Shown piece by piece: positions 51,642-60,747 of a stretch of 64,000 nucleotides of DNA; the first letter of the stretch is position 1; each line of letters starts with the position of its first letter. The notes under the pieces were generated by a model. The model was not told the DNA's origin and searched no databases. It was given only the letters and a program-made list of their open reading frames with translations. The stretch is taken from assembly GCF_002886045.1 (NCBI RefSeq), contig NZ_CP025791.1:4975001-5039000 (forward strand), given 5' to 3'. This DNA is from Flavivirga eckloniae (GTDB lineage: Bacteria > Bacteroidota > Bacteroidia > Flavobacteriales > Flavobacteriaceae). The position numbers were made by a program, and so were the translations under genes.

Positions 51642-53051
51642 ATGACTGATAATCAGTTAGTTGAAGTCCGTGAGTTAAAATCACCAAAGGGGGCATTTTT
51701 ATTAGGGCACTTGCCTCAGTTTAATACGTATAACAAACATCAAGTTTTAGAACGTTGGGTTGAAGAGTGTGGCGATCTGTTTAAAATACATTTTGTTGGG
51801 AAGGAATTTGTGGTGTCTGCAAACCCAGATATCAACAATAAAATGTTGAGATTAAGACCGGAAGGGTTTAAACGTTTTTCGAAGATCGACGAGATTTTAA
51901 AAGAAATGGGGGTCGATGGGGTTTTTAATGCAGAAGGTGATACGTGGAAACGCCATAGAAAGCCCATAGCAGAAGCATTGAGTGTAAAGAACGTTAAGGC
52001 ATATTATCCTATAATTCTAGATAAAACAAACAGAATTCTTGAAAAGTTTAAAAACTATTCGCAACAAAAAACTATAGTAGATGTACAAAAAGAGTTTATG
52101 GCATTTACTATCGATATTACTACGGAAATAGCTTTTGGACATAAATTGGATACTATAAATAACAGAGCAGATAGTTTTCAAAAACATTTGGAAGTTATTT
52201 TTCCTATGATTAATACTCGTGTTACAGCACCAATTCCTATATGGCGCTATTTTAAAAGGAAAAAGGATAAAACACTGGATGATTCTTTAAAAGCTATTGA
52301 AAAAGTAATTTACGAGTTTATTGATGGTGCTAAAAAGCGTATAGCAGAAAATCCGAAATTAAAAGAACACCCTTCAAACTTTTTAGAGGCATTATTGGTA
52401 GAAAATGGCGATGTAAATTTTACAGATAAAGAGATTTATGGAAATGTGTTTACCATGTTATTGGCAGGAGAGGACACGACATCGAACTCATTGTCCTGGG
52501 CTATGTTTTATTTGGCACAGCATCCCGAAACCGTAGAAAAAGTGCGAGAAGAGGCTAAGCGTGTTTATACTGAGGATGCGCCAAATAATTATGAAAACGT
52601 TGAGGATTTAAAATACGCAAATGCAGTAGCTCAGGAAACTATGCGTTTAAAACCGACAACCCCTCAATTGTATTTGGAATCTAATGACGATATTATTGTG
52701 GAGCATGTTGTTATACCTAAAGGCACTAGTATTATTTTGCAGAATAAGGTAGCACAAACGCAAGACGATTATTTTTCCAGTCCAGATGATTTTGTTCCCG
52801 AAAGGTGGTTGTCTGGAGGGTGTCCGATGCATGAAAATCATGCGCCCAATGTTATGAGAGCTTTTGGAGGAGGGGCAAGATACTGCCCTGGGATGCATTT
52901 AGCAAAAACAGAAATGGTTGTTTTAATTTCAACCTTGTGTAAGCATTTTAATTTTGAATTAGAGGTAGCTCCAGAAGATGTTAGGGAAAAATTTGAGTTT
53001 ACCATGTATCCGGGAAATTTGAAAGTGACCTTTACACCTGTAGTAGATTAA
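51642..53051 (+). CDS. cytochrome P450
   Basis: 469 residues. The heme-ligand loop is 'FGGGARYCPGMHLAKTEM' (Cys at about 414). The I-helix is 'FTMLLAGEDTTSNSLSWAMF' with the acid-alcohol pair, and ExxR is in 'QETMRLKP'. 'PERWLSGG' is the PERF region. There is no membrane anchor, so it is probably soluble. It inserts oxygen into a small organic substrate and needs a separate reductase, not encoded here. It has similarity to self-standing bacterial CYPs of the fatty-acid/steroid type, but the substrate is unknown. Confidence 0.94.
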   Translation: MTDNQLVEVRELKSPKGAFLLGHLPQFNTYNKHQVLERWVEECGDLFKIHFVGKEFVVSANPDINNKMLRLRPEGFKRFSKIDEILKEMGVDGVFNAEGDTWKRHRKPIAEALSVKNVKAYYPIILDKTNRILEKFKNYSQQKTIVDVQKEFMAFTIDITTEIAFGHKLDTINNRADSFQKHLEVIFPMINTRVTAPIPIWRYFKRKKDKTLDDSLKAIEKVIYEFIDGAKKRIAENPKLKEHPSNFLEALLVENGDVNFTDKEIYGNVFTMLLAGEDTTSNSLSWAMFYLAQHPETVEKVREEAKRVYTEDAPNNYENVEDLKYANAVAQETMRLKPTTPQLYLESNDDIIVEHVVIPKGTSIILQNKVAQTQDDYFSSPDDFVPERWLSGGCPMHENHAPNVMRAFGGGARYCPGMHLAKTEMVVLISTLCKHFNFELEVAPEDVREKFEFTMYPGNLKVTFTPVVD

Positions 53052-53094
53052 ATAAAAATTAATAGTAGTAGTTATTGATTAATGAAGTAATTTT

Positions 53095-53130
53095 GGCTTG
53101 TCATGCTGAACTTGTTTCAGCTTCTTATAT
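53095..53130. repeat. dispersed-repeat fragment
   Basis: 'TGTCATGCTGAACTTGTTTC' followed by AGCTTCTTATATT, the same phrase family as at 13835 and 31930. Confidence 0.55.
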
Positions 53131-53156
53131 TATAAAAAAACCTACAAGTTATAACC

Positions 53157-53765
53157 ATGAAAAATAAATACGTTTTAGCGGTGCTGTTATTGACAACTAT
53201 TTTTAGTTGTGCACAAGATAAAAGACCCCTTTTAGGTGAAACGGAATTTCAAAAAAAGATAAATGCAGAATATAAAGATGTAACGACATCGCCTTTAAAA
53301 GATAAGGATAGAAAACATTTTGAAGGATTAGATTTCTTTAAGTTCGATTCTGCATATGTTGTAAAAGCGCAATTTAAAAGGACACCAAATGAGACGCCTT
53401 TTAAAATGAAAACAACCACAGATAGATTGCCTGTTTATGTGAAATATGGAGAACTGGCTTTTAATTTAAAAGGAGAGGCTTTTAAATTAAATATCTATCA
53501 GAATCAAGGGCTTATTAAAAAAGAGGGGTTTGAAGATTATTTGTTTCTCCCTTTTTTAGATGAAACCAACGGTCTTGAAAGTTATGGTGGTGGACGTTAT
53601 ATTGATGCCAGAATTCCGAAAGGTGATAGTATGGTAATTGATTTTAATACAGCCTATAACCCTTATTGTGCTTATAATGATAAGTATTCCTGCCCTTTGG
53701 TGCCTAGAAAGAATTATTTAAAGATTAGAATAGAGGCAGGGGTTAAGGTTTTTGGGGAGCATTGA
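53157..53765 (+). CDS. DUF1684 family lipoprotein
   Basis: 202 residues with lipobox 'TTIFSC' (Cys18). 'SPLKDKDRKHFEGLDFFKFD', 'VKYGELAFNLKGEAFKLNIY', 'GLESYGGGRYIDARIPKGDS' and the C-terminal 'FNTAYNPYCAYNDKYSCPLV' are characteristic of DUF1684. Function unknown; envelope location. It follows the P450 gene by 105 bp in the same direction. Confidence 0.9.
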   Translation: MKNKYVLAVLLLTTIFSCAQDKRPLLGETEFQKKINAEYKDVTTSPLKDKDRKHFEGLDFFKFDSAYVVKAQFKRTPNETPFKMKTTTDRLPVYVKYGELAFNLKGEAFKLNIYQNQGLIKKEGFEDYLFLPFLDETNGLESYGGGRYIDARIPKGDSMVIDFNTAYNPYCAYNDKYSCPLVPRKNYLKIRIEAGVKVFGEH

Positions 53766-53912
53766 CCAAATTAAATCTATGTTAGTTTAATGTGTTCGTG
53801 TATGGTTAGTTGCGTTGGCTAGGACTAAATTGGTAAAAAGAAACCGAACCAGAAGAAAACCCGTAGGATTTTCCGAGTACACAAAGACCAAGCAATTATT
53901 AACAGTAGTTTT

Positions 53913-54899
53913 TTAAATTTCTCGATAGAATTCTTCATAAAAATGTTTAGCATTAACCATTGAATAGAGTTCATTTACATGATCTTGGTCTCTATCTCTG
54001 TGCGGATCTTTTAAACCATGATAGCCTAATTTCTTTTCAAACTGTTCAGTTTCAATATTGGCTAAAACTAATCTTATTTCTTCACAAAGCACTTCATATT
54101 GATATCCAATGTCCATCAACTCCCTTGTTTTTATATCTGTAATAATATAGCGATGCACAACTTTGTTTCTTAAGCCGTAAAGTGTATATAATTTATCATG
54201 TTGTTCGTCAGAGAGAATATCCATTAACTTGGCTTTGTCATATATTTTCTTCTCCATTATTGGCCTATCATTTTCGCTTTGAAGTAAATATTCCAATTTA
54301 AATAGGCTTGATTTTTCTATGATTTGAAATTTTAATGCAATACATAATCTTAAATATGCATCAATTTGGTTTGCGTTTATTATGATCAGTTCTATAAAAG
54401 AGCGATTACCTAATGCTTTATTTTTCAAGTCGAATGATGCTGCTAAAGAGGCGTTAAATTTTTCGAATCTATCACAACTAATAACAAAATCTCTTCTATC
54501 TTCACTTAAGCACATTAAAGTAGAAAGACATTTTTCAACTTTTTCAATTTGCTTATTTATTACTTTTAAATTTTTCTTTGTTGGTTGACATATATATTTG
54601 GCCATAAAGAAATAATCTTCAACTACTGTAGCCCATAATATCATTTTAAATTCTGAATCTGGAAGTTCAGATTGAATAAATTTTAATTTGTCTTGGTTAT
54701 ATTGACCTTTAGGTAAATTCGAGTTTAACTTATTTTCGTTCTTATGATAACAACTCAATTGGAAACAGCCTTGAGTGTTTTCAAATAATTCAAAACTAAA
54801 AGGTGATTTGTTTTCATATCCAGCTACTTCATTTTTATAATACCAATCTAATGGAATTCTAATTTCGAAAATACCCTTTGGATGAGTAAAGTATTTCAT
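53913..54899 (-). CDS. hypothetical protein with HEPN-like RNKVVH motif
   Basis: 328 residues, no signal peptide. The N-terminal third is beta-rich ('KGIFEIRIPLDWYYKNEVAG', 'PFSFELFENTQGCFQLSCYH') and may be a binding domain. The C-terminal two thirds are helical with 'LIIINANQIDAYLRLCIALK' and 'DKLYTLYGLRNKVVHRYIIT': R244 and H249 form the Rx4H motif of HEPN ribonuclease-like domains. HEPN proteins often act in toxin-antitoxin or defence systems. No partner gene is adjacent. The assignment rests on one motif and the helical context. Confidence 0.6.
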   Translation of the reverse strand: MKYFTHPKGIFEIRIPLDWYYKNEVAGYENKSPFSFELFENTQGCFQLSCYHKNENKLNSNLPKGQYNQDKLKFIQSELPDSEFKMILWATVVEDYFFMAKYICQPTKKNLKVINKQIEKVEKCLSTLMCLSEDRRDFVISCDRFEKFNASLAASFDLKNKALGNRSFIELIIINANQIDAYLRLCIALKFQIIEKSSLFKLEYLLQSENDRPIMEKKIYDKAKLMDILSDEQHDKLYTLYGLRNKVVHRYIITDIKTRELMDIGYQYEVLCEEIRLVLANIETEQFEKKLGYHGLKDPHRDRDQDHVNELYSMVNAKHFYEEFYREI

Positions 54900-55005
54900 A
54901 TTATAGCTCTAGTAATTACTGCTAACGACCTGATATAAAATCATTTTAATGTTTTAAATCTAAAGCAAAACAAAACTAGAAGAAAATTTTTACAAATTCA
55001 AGTTT

Positions 55006-55371
55006 TCACCTCACCAAAAACATCCCAAAAAATACAGCCAAAAACCCAATAACAAAACTGGCTATAGTGTAAATGGCAAAACTTGTAAAGTCCCCCGATT
55101 TTAAAAACATATGGTTTTCATATGCAAAGGTTGAAAAGGTGGTAAAGCCACCACAAAATCCAGTAGCTAATAATAAGGTTTGGTTCTGTGAAAGCGAATC
55201 ATTTTTTGCTGCTAAACCTAATATGATACCAATAAGTAAACTTCCTAAAATATTAGCCGTAAAGGTACCGTAGGGAAAGCTTGTATCTGCACTATTTAAA
55301 TATTTACCAATAATATAACGCAGTACACTACCAAAGCCACCACCTAAAAAAACGAGTAAAAGATTCTTCAT
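55006..55371 (-). CDS. crcB: fluoride efflux channel CrcB/Fluc
   Basis: 121 residues with four membrane helices. 'GGGFGSVLRYIIGKYLN', 'YGTFTANILGSLLIGIILGL' and the signature 'TGFCGGFTTFSTFAYE' are typical. It forms a dual-topology dimer that exports fluoride. It follows the SRPBCC-GyrI gene by 4 bp on the same strand, so it is in that operon. I saw no fluoride riboswitch upstream. Confidence 0.94.
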   Translation of the reverse strand: MKNLLLVFLGGGFGSVLRYIIGKYLNSADTSFPYGTFTANILGSLLIGIILGLAAKNDSLSQNQTLLLATGFCGGFTTFSTFAYENHMFLKSGDFTSFAIYTIASFVIGFLAVFFGMFLVR

Positions 55372-55375
55372 TAAT

Positions 55376-56398
55376 TTACTTTACAGCAATATATATTTCC
55401 GTAACCCAGTCGGCTGGATTGGGTGTGCTCATAGGGTCTGTTAAATACGTTTCTAACATAGGACCATCGGCTGTAAATTCAAAACCATTTTCTGGTATAT
55501 ATTTCATAGCAGATTCCCAGGCTTCTTTTAAATTATCGTAATTGCCATTAAGTGTTGTTTTAACTGCTTTAAAAGGTTTTATTTGACCAGTTAAAATCTC
55601 ACTATCGGTACTTATCACCTTAGTTGTAGTAGGTACACAAGACGAGAACATAACAGCATTGTTTTTTTCATCCCATTTGTGATAATATGTAAAAGGAGCT
55701 CCTGCCATAGTAATATTGTTAGCCATTGCATAGTTACCCACTTTAGGGAGCATTTCGGTCATTTTAGCTTTTAATTCTGTTATTTTACAAGAAGCCGTGT
55801 TGTATAAATAATAGCCACCACTGTGATCCGCTATACTATCATCAATTTTTATACTGTATACTTTCATGCTAGCAGAAACAATACTATCTAATTTTTCTAA
55901 GCTGCGTTCGTAATGAGGTCCTATTTGTTTTTCCATACCTCCGGTAAAAGTTGCAAAAGCTTTAAAATCGAAAGGCAGATCTTTTCCAGAAATAGTCCAG
56001 GTAACATCTGTTGAGCCATCGTCGTTTGGAGTAAACTTCCAATTTACGTCCGAAGAAGGAAAATTTTCAAATTGCATGATTTGTTCAATAGACGCATTAG
56101 GAGCCACTTTTAAGGTTTTCATCGTACCAATACCGTGTTTATCTTGCCAGGAGTACGAACCACCAACACCTTTGGTTTGTTCGGGAATTGTAATTAGCAT
56201 ATCTGGATCTGCTTCGACCCAAGACGACCAGGCTTCCCAGTTTTTAAAATCAATAACATTATCGTATATAACAGCAGATGGTGCTTTTATCGTTCTAGTT
56301 CTACTAACTTCAAATGAATTAGGTTGTACAGCAATATAAATAGCGGTTCCTATAATTGCTATAAGTAATAAGAATAAAATGTATTTGATAGCTTTCAT
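55376..56398 (-). CDS. SRPBCC domain fused to GyrI-like effector-binding domain
   Basis: 340 residues with one N-terminal membrane helix (about 4-23). Residues about 28-175 form an SRPBCC/polyketide-cyclase-like domain ('RTRTIKAPSAVIYDNVIDFK', 'NWEAWSSWVEADPDM', 'WTISGKDLPFDFKAFATFTG'). Residues about 180-340 resemble the GyrI-like/BmrR effector-binding domain ('PKVGNYAMANNITMAGAPFT', 'YDNLKEAWESAMKYIPENGF'). Membrane-anchored ligand-binding protein of unknown role, co-transcribed with crcB. Confidence 0.85.
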   Translation of the reverse strand: MKAIKYILFLLLIAIIGTAIYIAVQPNSFEVSRTRTIKAPSAVIYDNVIDFKNWEAWSSWVEADPDMLITIPEQTKGVGGSYSWQDKHGIGTMKTLKVAPNASIEQIMQFENFPSSDVNWKFTPNDDGSTDVTWTISGKDLPFDFKAFATFTGGMEKQIGPHYERSLEKLDSIVSASMKVYSIKIDDSIADHSGGYYLYNTASCKITELKAKMTEMLPKVGNYAMANNITMAGAPFTYYHKWDEKNNAVMFSSCVPTTTKVISTDSEILTGQIKPFKAVKTTLNGNYDNLKEAWESAMKYIPENGFEFTADGPMLETYLTDPMSTPNPADWVTEIYIAVK

Positions 56399-56584
56399 TT
56401 TGGTTTTTTGTGGAATTATTTAAACCAAATATAATCATTTTTAAACCTCGTTTAATAAATTATTATATTTGTTACATCGAAAATGAATTTTTCTTAATTA
56501 AATTATTGATTTTTAAATTAATCAATAATTTATAAGCGTTTAACAATCAGTTTTTTGCATAATAATTAAAATTTTTTTAATAAA

Positions 56585-58624
56585 ATGAAACTAAAATCAA
56601 TATTAAATTTGGTATTAATTGCCACGTTATGTTTATCATGTGGTAATGATAAATCTAAAGACACCAAAAAAGAAGAGGTGGTAGAAGAAAGTACTACTTT
56701 TGATTATAAAGTAGAGCAGTTTGCAGATATTCAAATTCTTCGTTATCAAATTCCTGGATGGGAAAATTTAACACTTAAAGAACAAACACTAGTGTATTAC
56801 CTATCTCAAGCTGGTTTGGCTGGAAGAGATATTATGTGGGATCAAAATTATAGGCATAATCTTAAAATAAGAAAGGCGCTTGAAAATGTGTATTCGAACT
56901 ATAGTGGAGATAAAACTTCTGAGGACTGGACTAATTTTGAAGTTTATTTAAAGCGGGTTTGGTTTAGTAATGGGATTCACCATCATTACTCGAATGATAA
57001 ATTAAAACCTGAGTTTTCCTCAGATTACTTAAAGCAATTATTAGCAGATACCAATACCACTTTAGAAGGTGAAGCTTTTGACGTTATTTTTAATGATGCC
57101 GATGCAAAAAAAGTAAATCAGGCAAAAGGAGTGGACAACGTAGGACTTTCTGCGGTTAATTTTTATGGCCCAAATGTTACTAATAGTGATGTACAGCGTT
57201 TTTATGCTGCAAAAAAGTCTCCGAATCCGGAAAAGCCATTATCATTAGGTTTAAACTCTCAGTTAGTAAAAGAGAATGGAGAATTAAAAGAGCGTGTTTA
57301 TAAATCTGGTGGTTTATATGGTACGGCCATCGACGAAATTGTTAAATGGTTAGAATTGGCTCAAGGTGTAGCAGAAAATAAAGCTCAGGGTGATGCTTTA
57401 GGTTTATTAATTGAGTATTATAAAACGGGTGATTTACAGATATGGGATGATTACAATGTTGCCTGGACTTCTGCTACTAAAGGCAATATTGATTATATAA
57501 ATAGTTTTATTGAAGTATATAACGATCCGTTGGGCTACAGAGGTTCTTATGAGTCAATTATTCAAATAAATGATTTTGATATGTCTCAAAAAATGAAGGT
57601 ATTGTCGGATAACGCCCAGTGGTTTGAAGATAACTCGCCGTTAATGGATGCACATAAAAAGGATAATGTTGTTGGGGTTAGTTATAAAGTTGTTACAGTA
57701 GCAGGTGAAGCGGGCGATGCCTCTCCAAGTACACCAATAGGTGTGAATTTACCTAATTCGAGCTGGATAAGAAAAGATGTGGGAAGTAAATCTGTTTCTT
57801 TAGGAAACATTATACATGCTTATAGTAATGCTGGTGGCAAAAGTCGCTTAAAGGAATTTGTGCATGATGAAGAAGAGCTAAGGTTAGAAGAGACATACGG
57901 ACAATTAGCCGATAAGTTACACACAGCTTTACATGAGGTAATAGGTCATGCCTCTGGGCAATTAAACCCAGGCGTAGGGGTTACGAAAGAAACACTAAAA
58001 AATTATGCATCAACTTTAGAAGAGGGTAGAGCGGATTTAGTTGGGTTGTATTATTTGTATAATGCCAAATTGCAGGAACTTGGTCTGGTTGATGATTGGA
58101 AGCTTGTTGGTAAAACAGCTTACGATGGTTACATTAGAAATGGTCTTATGACGCAATTAATCCGATTAAACTTAGGCGATGATGTTGAGGAAGCCCATAT
58201 GAGAAACAGACAATGGGTAAGTGCTTGGGTATTTGAAAAGGGTAAGAAAGATAATGTCATTGAAAAAGTTAAGCGTGATGGCAAAACGTATTTCAATATT
58301 AACGATTATGAAAAGTTGCATGATCTTTTCGGGCAGTTATTGAGAGAAACGCAACGTATAAAATCTGAAGGTGATTTTGCAGCCGTGGAAGCTTTAGTTG
58401 AAGGTTATGGTGTTAAAGTAGATAAAGCCATACATGAAGAGGTTTTAGAGCGTAATAAGCAGTTTTCATCGGCACCATACAATGGTTTTGTAAATCCTGT
58501 ATTAGTAGCAGATAAGAATGAAACAGGTGAAATAATAGGGGTAAAAGTGACACAACCAGAATCCTTTGCCAGTCAAATGTTAGATTATAGTAAAAACTAT
58601 AATTATTTGCCCGAGGTAAACTAG
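56585..58624 (+). CDS. dipeptidyl-peptidase III-like M49 metallopeptidase lipoprotein
   Basis: 679 residues with lipobox 'TLCLSC' (Cys19), so envelope-anchored. The M49 zinc motif HEVIGH is at 450-455 and the second motif EEGRAD at 479-484; both metal-binding elements are intact. 'GLYGTAIDEIVKWLELAQGV' and 'DDVEEAHMRNRQWVSAWVFE' also fit. DPP III removes dipeptides from the N-terminus of oligopeptides. Automatic annotation sometimes calls relatives dihydrofolate reductase, which the motifs do not support. A strong terminator follows. Confidence 0.93.
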   Translation: MKLKSILNLVLIATLCLSCGNDKSKDTKKEEVVEESTTFDYKVEQFADIQILRYQIPGWENLTLKEQTLVYYLSQAGLAGRDIMWDQNYRHNLKIRKALENVYSNYSGDKTSEDWTNFEVYLKRVWFSNGIHHHYSNDKLKPEFSSDYLKQLLADTNTTLEGEAFDVIFNDADAKKVNQAKGVDNVGLSAVNFYGPNVTNSDVQRFYAAKKSPNPEKPLSLGLNSQLVKENGELKERVYKSGGLYGTAIDEIVKWLELAQGVAENKAQGDALGLLIEYYKTGDLQIWDDYNVAWTSATKGNIDYINSFIEVYNDPLGYRGSYESIIQINDFDMSQKMKVLSDNAQWFEDNSPLMDAHKKDNVVGVSYKVVTVAGEAGDASPSTPIGVNLPNSSWIRKDVGSKSVSLGNIIHAYSNAGGKSRLKEFVHDEEELRLEETYGQLADKLHTALHEVIGHASGQLNPGVGVTKETLKNYASTLEEGRADLVGLYYLYNAKLQELGLVDDWKLVGKTAYDGYIRNGLMTQLIRLNLGDDVEEAHMRNRQWVSAWVFEKGKKDNVIEKVKRDGKTYFNINDYEKLHDLFGQLLRETQRIKSEGDFAAVEALVEGYGVKVDKAIHEEVLERNKQFSSAPYNGFVNPVLVADKNETGEIIGVKVTQPESFASQMLDYSKNYNYLPEVN

Positions 58625-58650
58625 GTTTTTATTCTTTCAAAAACATAAAA

Positions 58651-58688
58651 TAAAAGAACAGACCCTTAATTAAGGGTCTGTTCTTTTA
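58651..58688. terminator. 38-bp perfect palindromic terminator after the M49 peptidase gene
   Basis: Half-site TAAAAGAACAGACCCTTAA is followed by its exact reverse complement. Plus-strand transcripts end in CTTTTA. It is 27 bp after the stop codon. Confidence 0.85.
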
Positions 58689-58780
58689 TTTACACTAAAA
58701 GTCAAAAGAATCAAATTAACAACAATAAGGATGCTAATTATAATTAAAATTTTCATTTTTTGAGTTTGTTTGTTAAACAT
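58670..58780 (-). CDS. possible 36-residue single-helix membrane peptide
   Basis: Minus-strand frame: ATG at 58780-58778, TAA at 58672-58670. The product begins MFNKQTQK and continues 'MKILIIISILIVVNLILLTF' then 'SVNKRTDP': a short basic head, one hydrophobic helix and a basic tail. The stop lies in the centre of the terminator palindrome, so the end of this ORF uses the terminator sequence. Small peptides of this design are common in bacteria but easily overlooked. Confidence 0.4.
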   Translation of the reverse strand: MFNKQTQKMKILIIISILIVVNLILLTFSVNKRTDP

Positions 58781-59341
58781 TAGATGCAAAAGTTTTAAAA
58801 AGGTTGCGTAAAAATCTTGCAACTATTTATATAACAAGTGAGTTATTATTTTTCCTACCATGGAGCTACTATAATTACACTTAAAATACATTATTGGGTG
58901 GTTAAAACCATATAAATCATCTAAAAACAGTTTAAAACTTACAGTTAAAGTAGGAATTTTAATATTTTTTGTTCACATTAGTTTAATATATTAAAAAAAC
59001 AGGTAAACAATGTTTTGTGATGTCAACACCTGCCTGCCGGTAGGCAGGGAGCGAAGTATGAGCCCTTCGACTGAGCTCAGGATAAATTTTCGAGATATCT
59101 CATAATGATGAGATTCTTCCTCGATAGCTTCGCTATATACGTTCGAGTAAAATGTATTTTACTCTCCGTAGCGTTCGGGATGACAGAATCCCTTTATTCA
59201 AATATACAAATATCTGATTATCAGGTTTAATATGCCAAACTGACGCTAACTAAATAATGTTTTGATATTTGGTTTTCTGTCTTATAATTACACTTAGTTT
59301 TAGCTATGCATTGGAGTGCGTAGGCGTATTTACTGTAACTA
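58781..59341. repeat. gene-free region with compound dispersed repeat (59029-59190)
   Basis: A GC-rich hairpin CCTGCCT-GCCGGT-AGGCAGG (59029-59048) is followed by 'GGAGCGAAGTATGAGCCCTT', 'CGACTGAGCTCAGG', and a second part with 'GATGAGATTCTTCCTCGATA' and 'CGTAGCGTTCGGGATGACAG'. It appears to be several repeat units side by side. No ORF or RNA gene recognised in the rest. Confidence 0.65.
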
Positions 59342-59367
59342 AAAAATTCCCGATAAAGGGAATTTTT
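59342..59367. terminator. terminator after the outer-membrane barrel gene
   Basis: Ten-base stem AAAAATTCCC / GGGAATTTTT with loop GATAAA, 38 bp beyond the minus-strand stop at 59405. On the minus strand the stem ends in TTTTTT. Confidence 0.75.
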
Positions 59368-59404
59368 GTATTATCTATGTTAGTTATAGTTAGCCAAGTA
59401 TGTC

Positions 59405-60154
59405 TTAGGTTTTGGTTAGTTTATATATAATTTTAAATGCCAAAGTGCCAGCATATCTATCGTAGTAATAATTGTTATCGGATATTTCAATGGCATTTAC
59501 AGTTTCTCCATTAACTTGAATTTCTTGACCTTCAAGATTTAATAAGAAGTCTTTTGGTTTTCTATATGAAATTAATTCATAGCTAAGCCCTAATGAAAAA
59601 TCTCTGCTGAAACTATACGAAATACCAAGACCACCGCTTATTTTTTGGTTAAAAACGTCTCCCGACTCTGCACCTTTTAATGTTACCAGATTTACAACAC
59701 CTATAATACTCCATTCAGATATTCTGTGAACTTGTCCTATTTCAGCGCCATCTTTATCGGTAATTCTGTATGCTCTTCTTTTGTTATAGGATATTGGTAC
59801 AGAGACGGCTGTGGATAAAACAAAGCTTGTTTTTTGGGCGTTAGATATTAATAGTGTGTTATCTATTGGTGATATTTGGGCTACCTTTAAATTTTCTAAT
59901 GCGTTGTTAAAGCCTAAGCTTAAACCGAACGAAATATTTTCACTAAGTGAGCCAAATTCCTTTTCATCTTGCTCTAGTTGAGTTAAAGCTTTAGAGGTAT
60001 TGTTAACAGACAAGGGGCCTAATGGGGTAGGTACAGAGTCTGTTTTGACTGTTTTTTGGGTTTCATTCGGATTATACTTTTTAAATACTTTTTGTTGGCT
60101 TAATGCAGTAGAAGTAAGTAATAAGGTAAAGAACACTACGGTTATTTTTTTCAT
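59405..60154 (-). CDS. outer-membrane beta-barrel-type hypothetical protein
   Basis: 249 residues with signal peptide (ending 'STALSQQ'). The mature part starts with a disordered, charged stretch and then 'ENISFGLSLGFNNALENLKV', 'SWSIIGVVNLVTL'-type strands ('RISEWSIIGVVNLVTLKGAE'), 'GGLGISYSFSRDFSLGLSYE' and ends 'YDRYAGTLAFKIIYKLTKT'. The alternating strands and the terminal strand suggest an eight-strand barrel. Function unknown. Confidence 0.75.
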   Translation of the reverse strand: MKKITVVFFTLLLTSTALSQQKVFKKYNPNETQKTVKTDSVPTPLGPLSVNNTSKALTQLEQDEKEFGSLSENISFGLSLGFNNALENLKVAQISPIDNTLLISNAQKTSFVLSTAVSVPISYNKRRAYRITDKDGAEIGQVHRISEWSIIGVVNLVTLKGAESGDVFNQKISGGLGISYSFSRDFSLGLSYELISYRKPKDFLLNLEGQEIQVNGETVNAIEISDNNYYYDRYAGTLAFKIIYKLTKT

Positions 60155-60289
60155 AATTAATAAGTTTTAATAGTTTTTAGTTTGTGTTGTAATTCTTTAA
60201 ATAAGCTTTATTGGTAGTTAAATTTTAAAATATAACTAGATTTCCTTTTTTGTTATGCAAATACCCTTAAGATCTTTTAGATGATTGGG

Positions 60290-60655
60290 TTATTTGTTGT
60301 TTGGAGTAGGAACCAAAAGACCAGCTAAAGCACCTATAGATGCGGAGGCTATCATGATAAAAAAGGAATCGATTTCTCTTTTCTCTCGAATAATTTTGCC
60401 CTCCAGGTTTGTATATTCAATAATGGGTGACCATATTGAAATAACCGTACTTACTATAATACATAATAGTAATGCTGCGCCAACAATGTAAACGATTTTT
60501 AGAAAGACAAATTTATCTTCCATTGGCGATTTATCCGATACCTCGTTCATGAACTTAATAGGATCTTTTGTAAATTCCCTTTTTATCGTTTCTGAGCTTG
60601 CTACCTTTTTTCTAAAATCAGCAAAACTTTTTACTTCTATGTTTTTCTGTATCAT
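60290..60655 (-). CDS. two-helix membrane hypothetical protein
   Basis: 121 residues. Soluble N-terminal part (about 1-48, 'KSFADFRKKVASSETIKREF'), then helices at about 53-76 (VYIVGAALLLCIIVSTVISIW) and 98-115 (FFIMIASASIGALAGLLV). No family recognised. It lies 92 bp downstream of the response-regulator gene on the same strand and could belong to that operon. Confidence 0.7.
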   Translation of the reverse strand: MIQKNIEVKSFADFRKKVASSETIKREFTKDPIKFMNEVSDKSPMEDKFVFLKIVYIVGAALLLCIIVSTVISIWSPIIEYTNLEGKIIREKREIDSFFIMIASASIGALAGLLVPTPNNK

Positions 60656-60747
60656 ACTTTTTTTGAATTTAAATTGATATTATTCAAAAGTAGATTACAA
60701 AAGGGCGTAAGGAAATACCCGATTGGGGGTATTTTTTAGAGATATAA

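Noticed and set aside
56585-58624. Dihydrofolate reductase annotation for the M49 protein
   Set aside because: HEVIGH and EEGRAD motifs and the 679-residue length fit DPP III; no DHFR features are visible.
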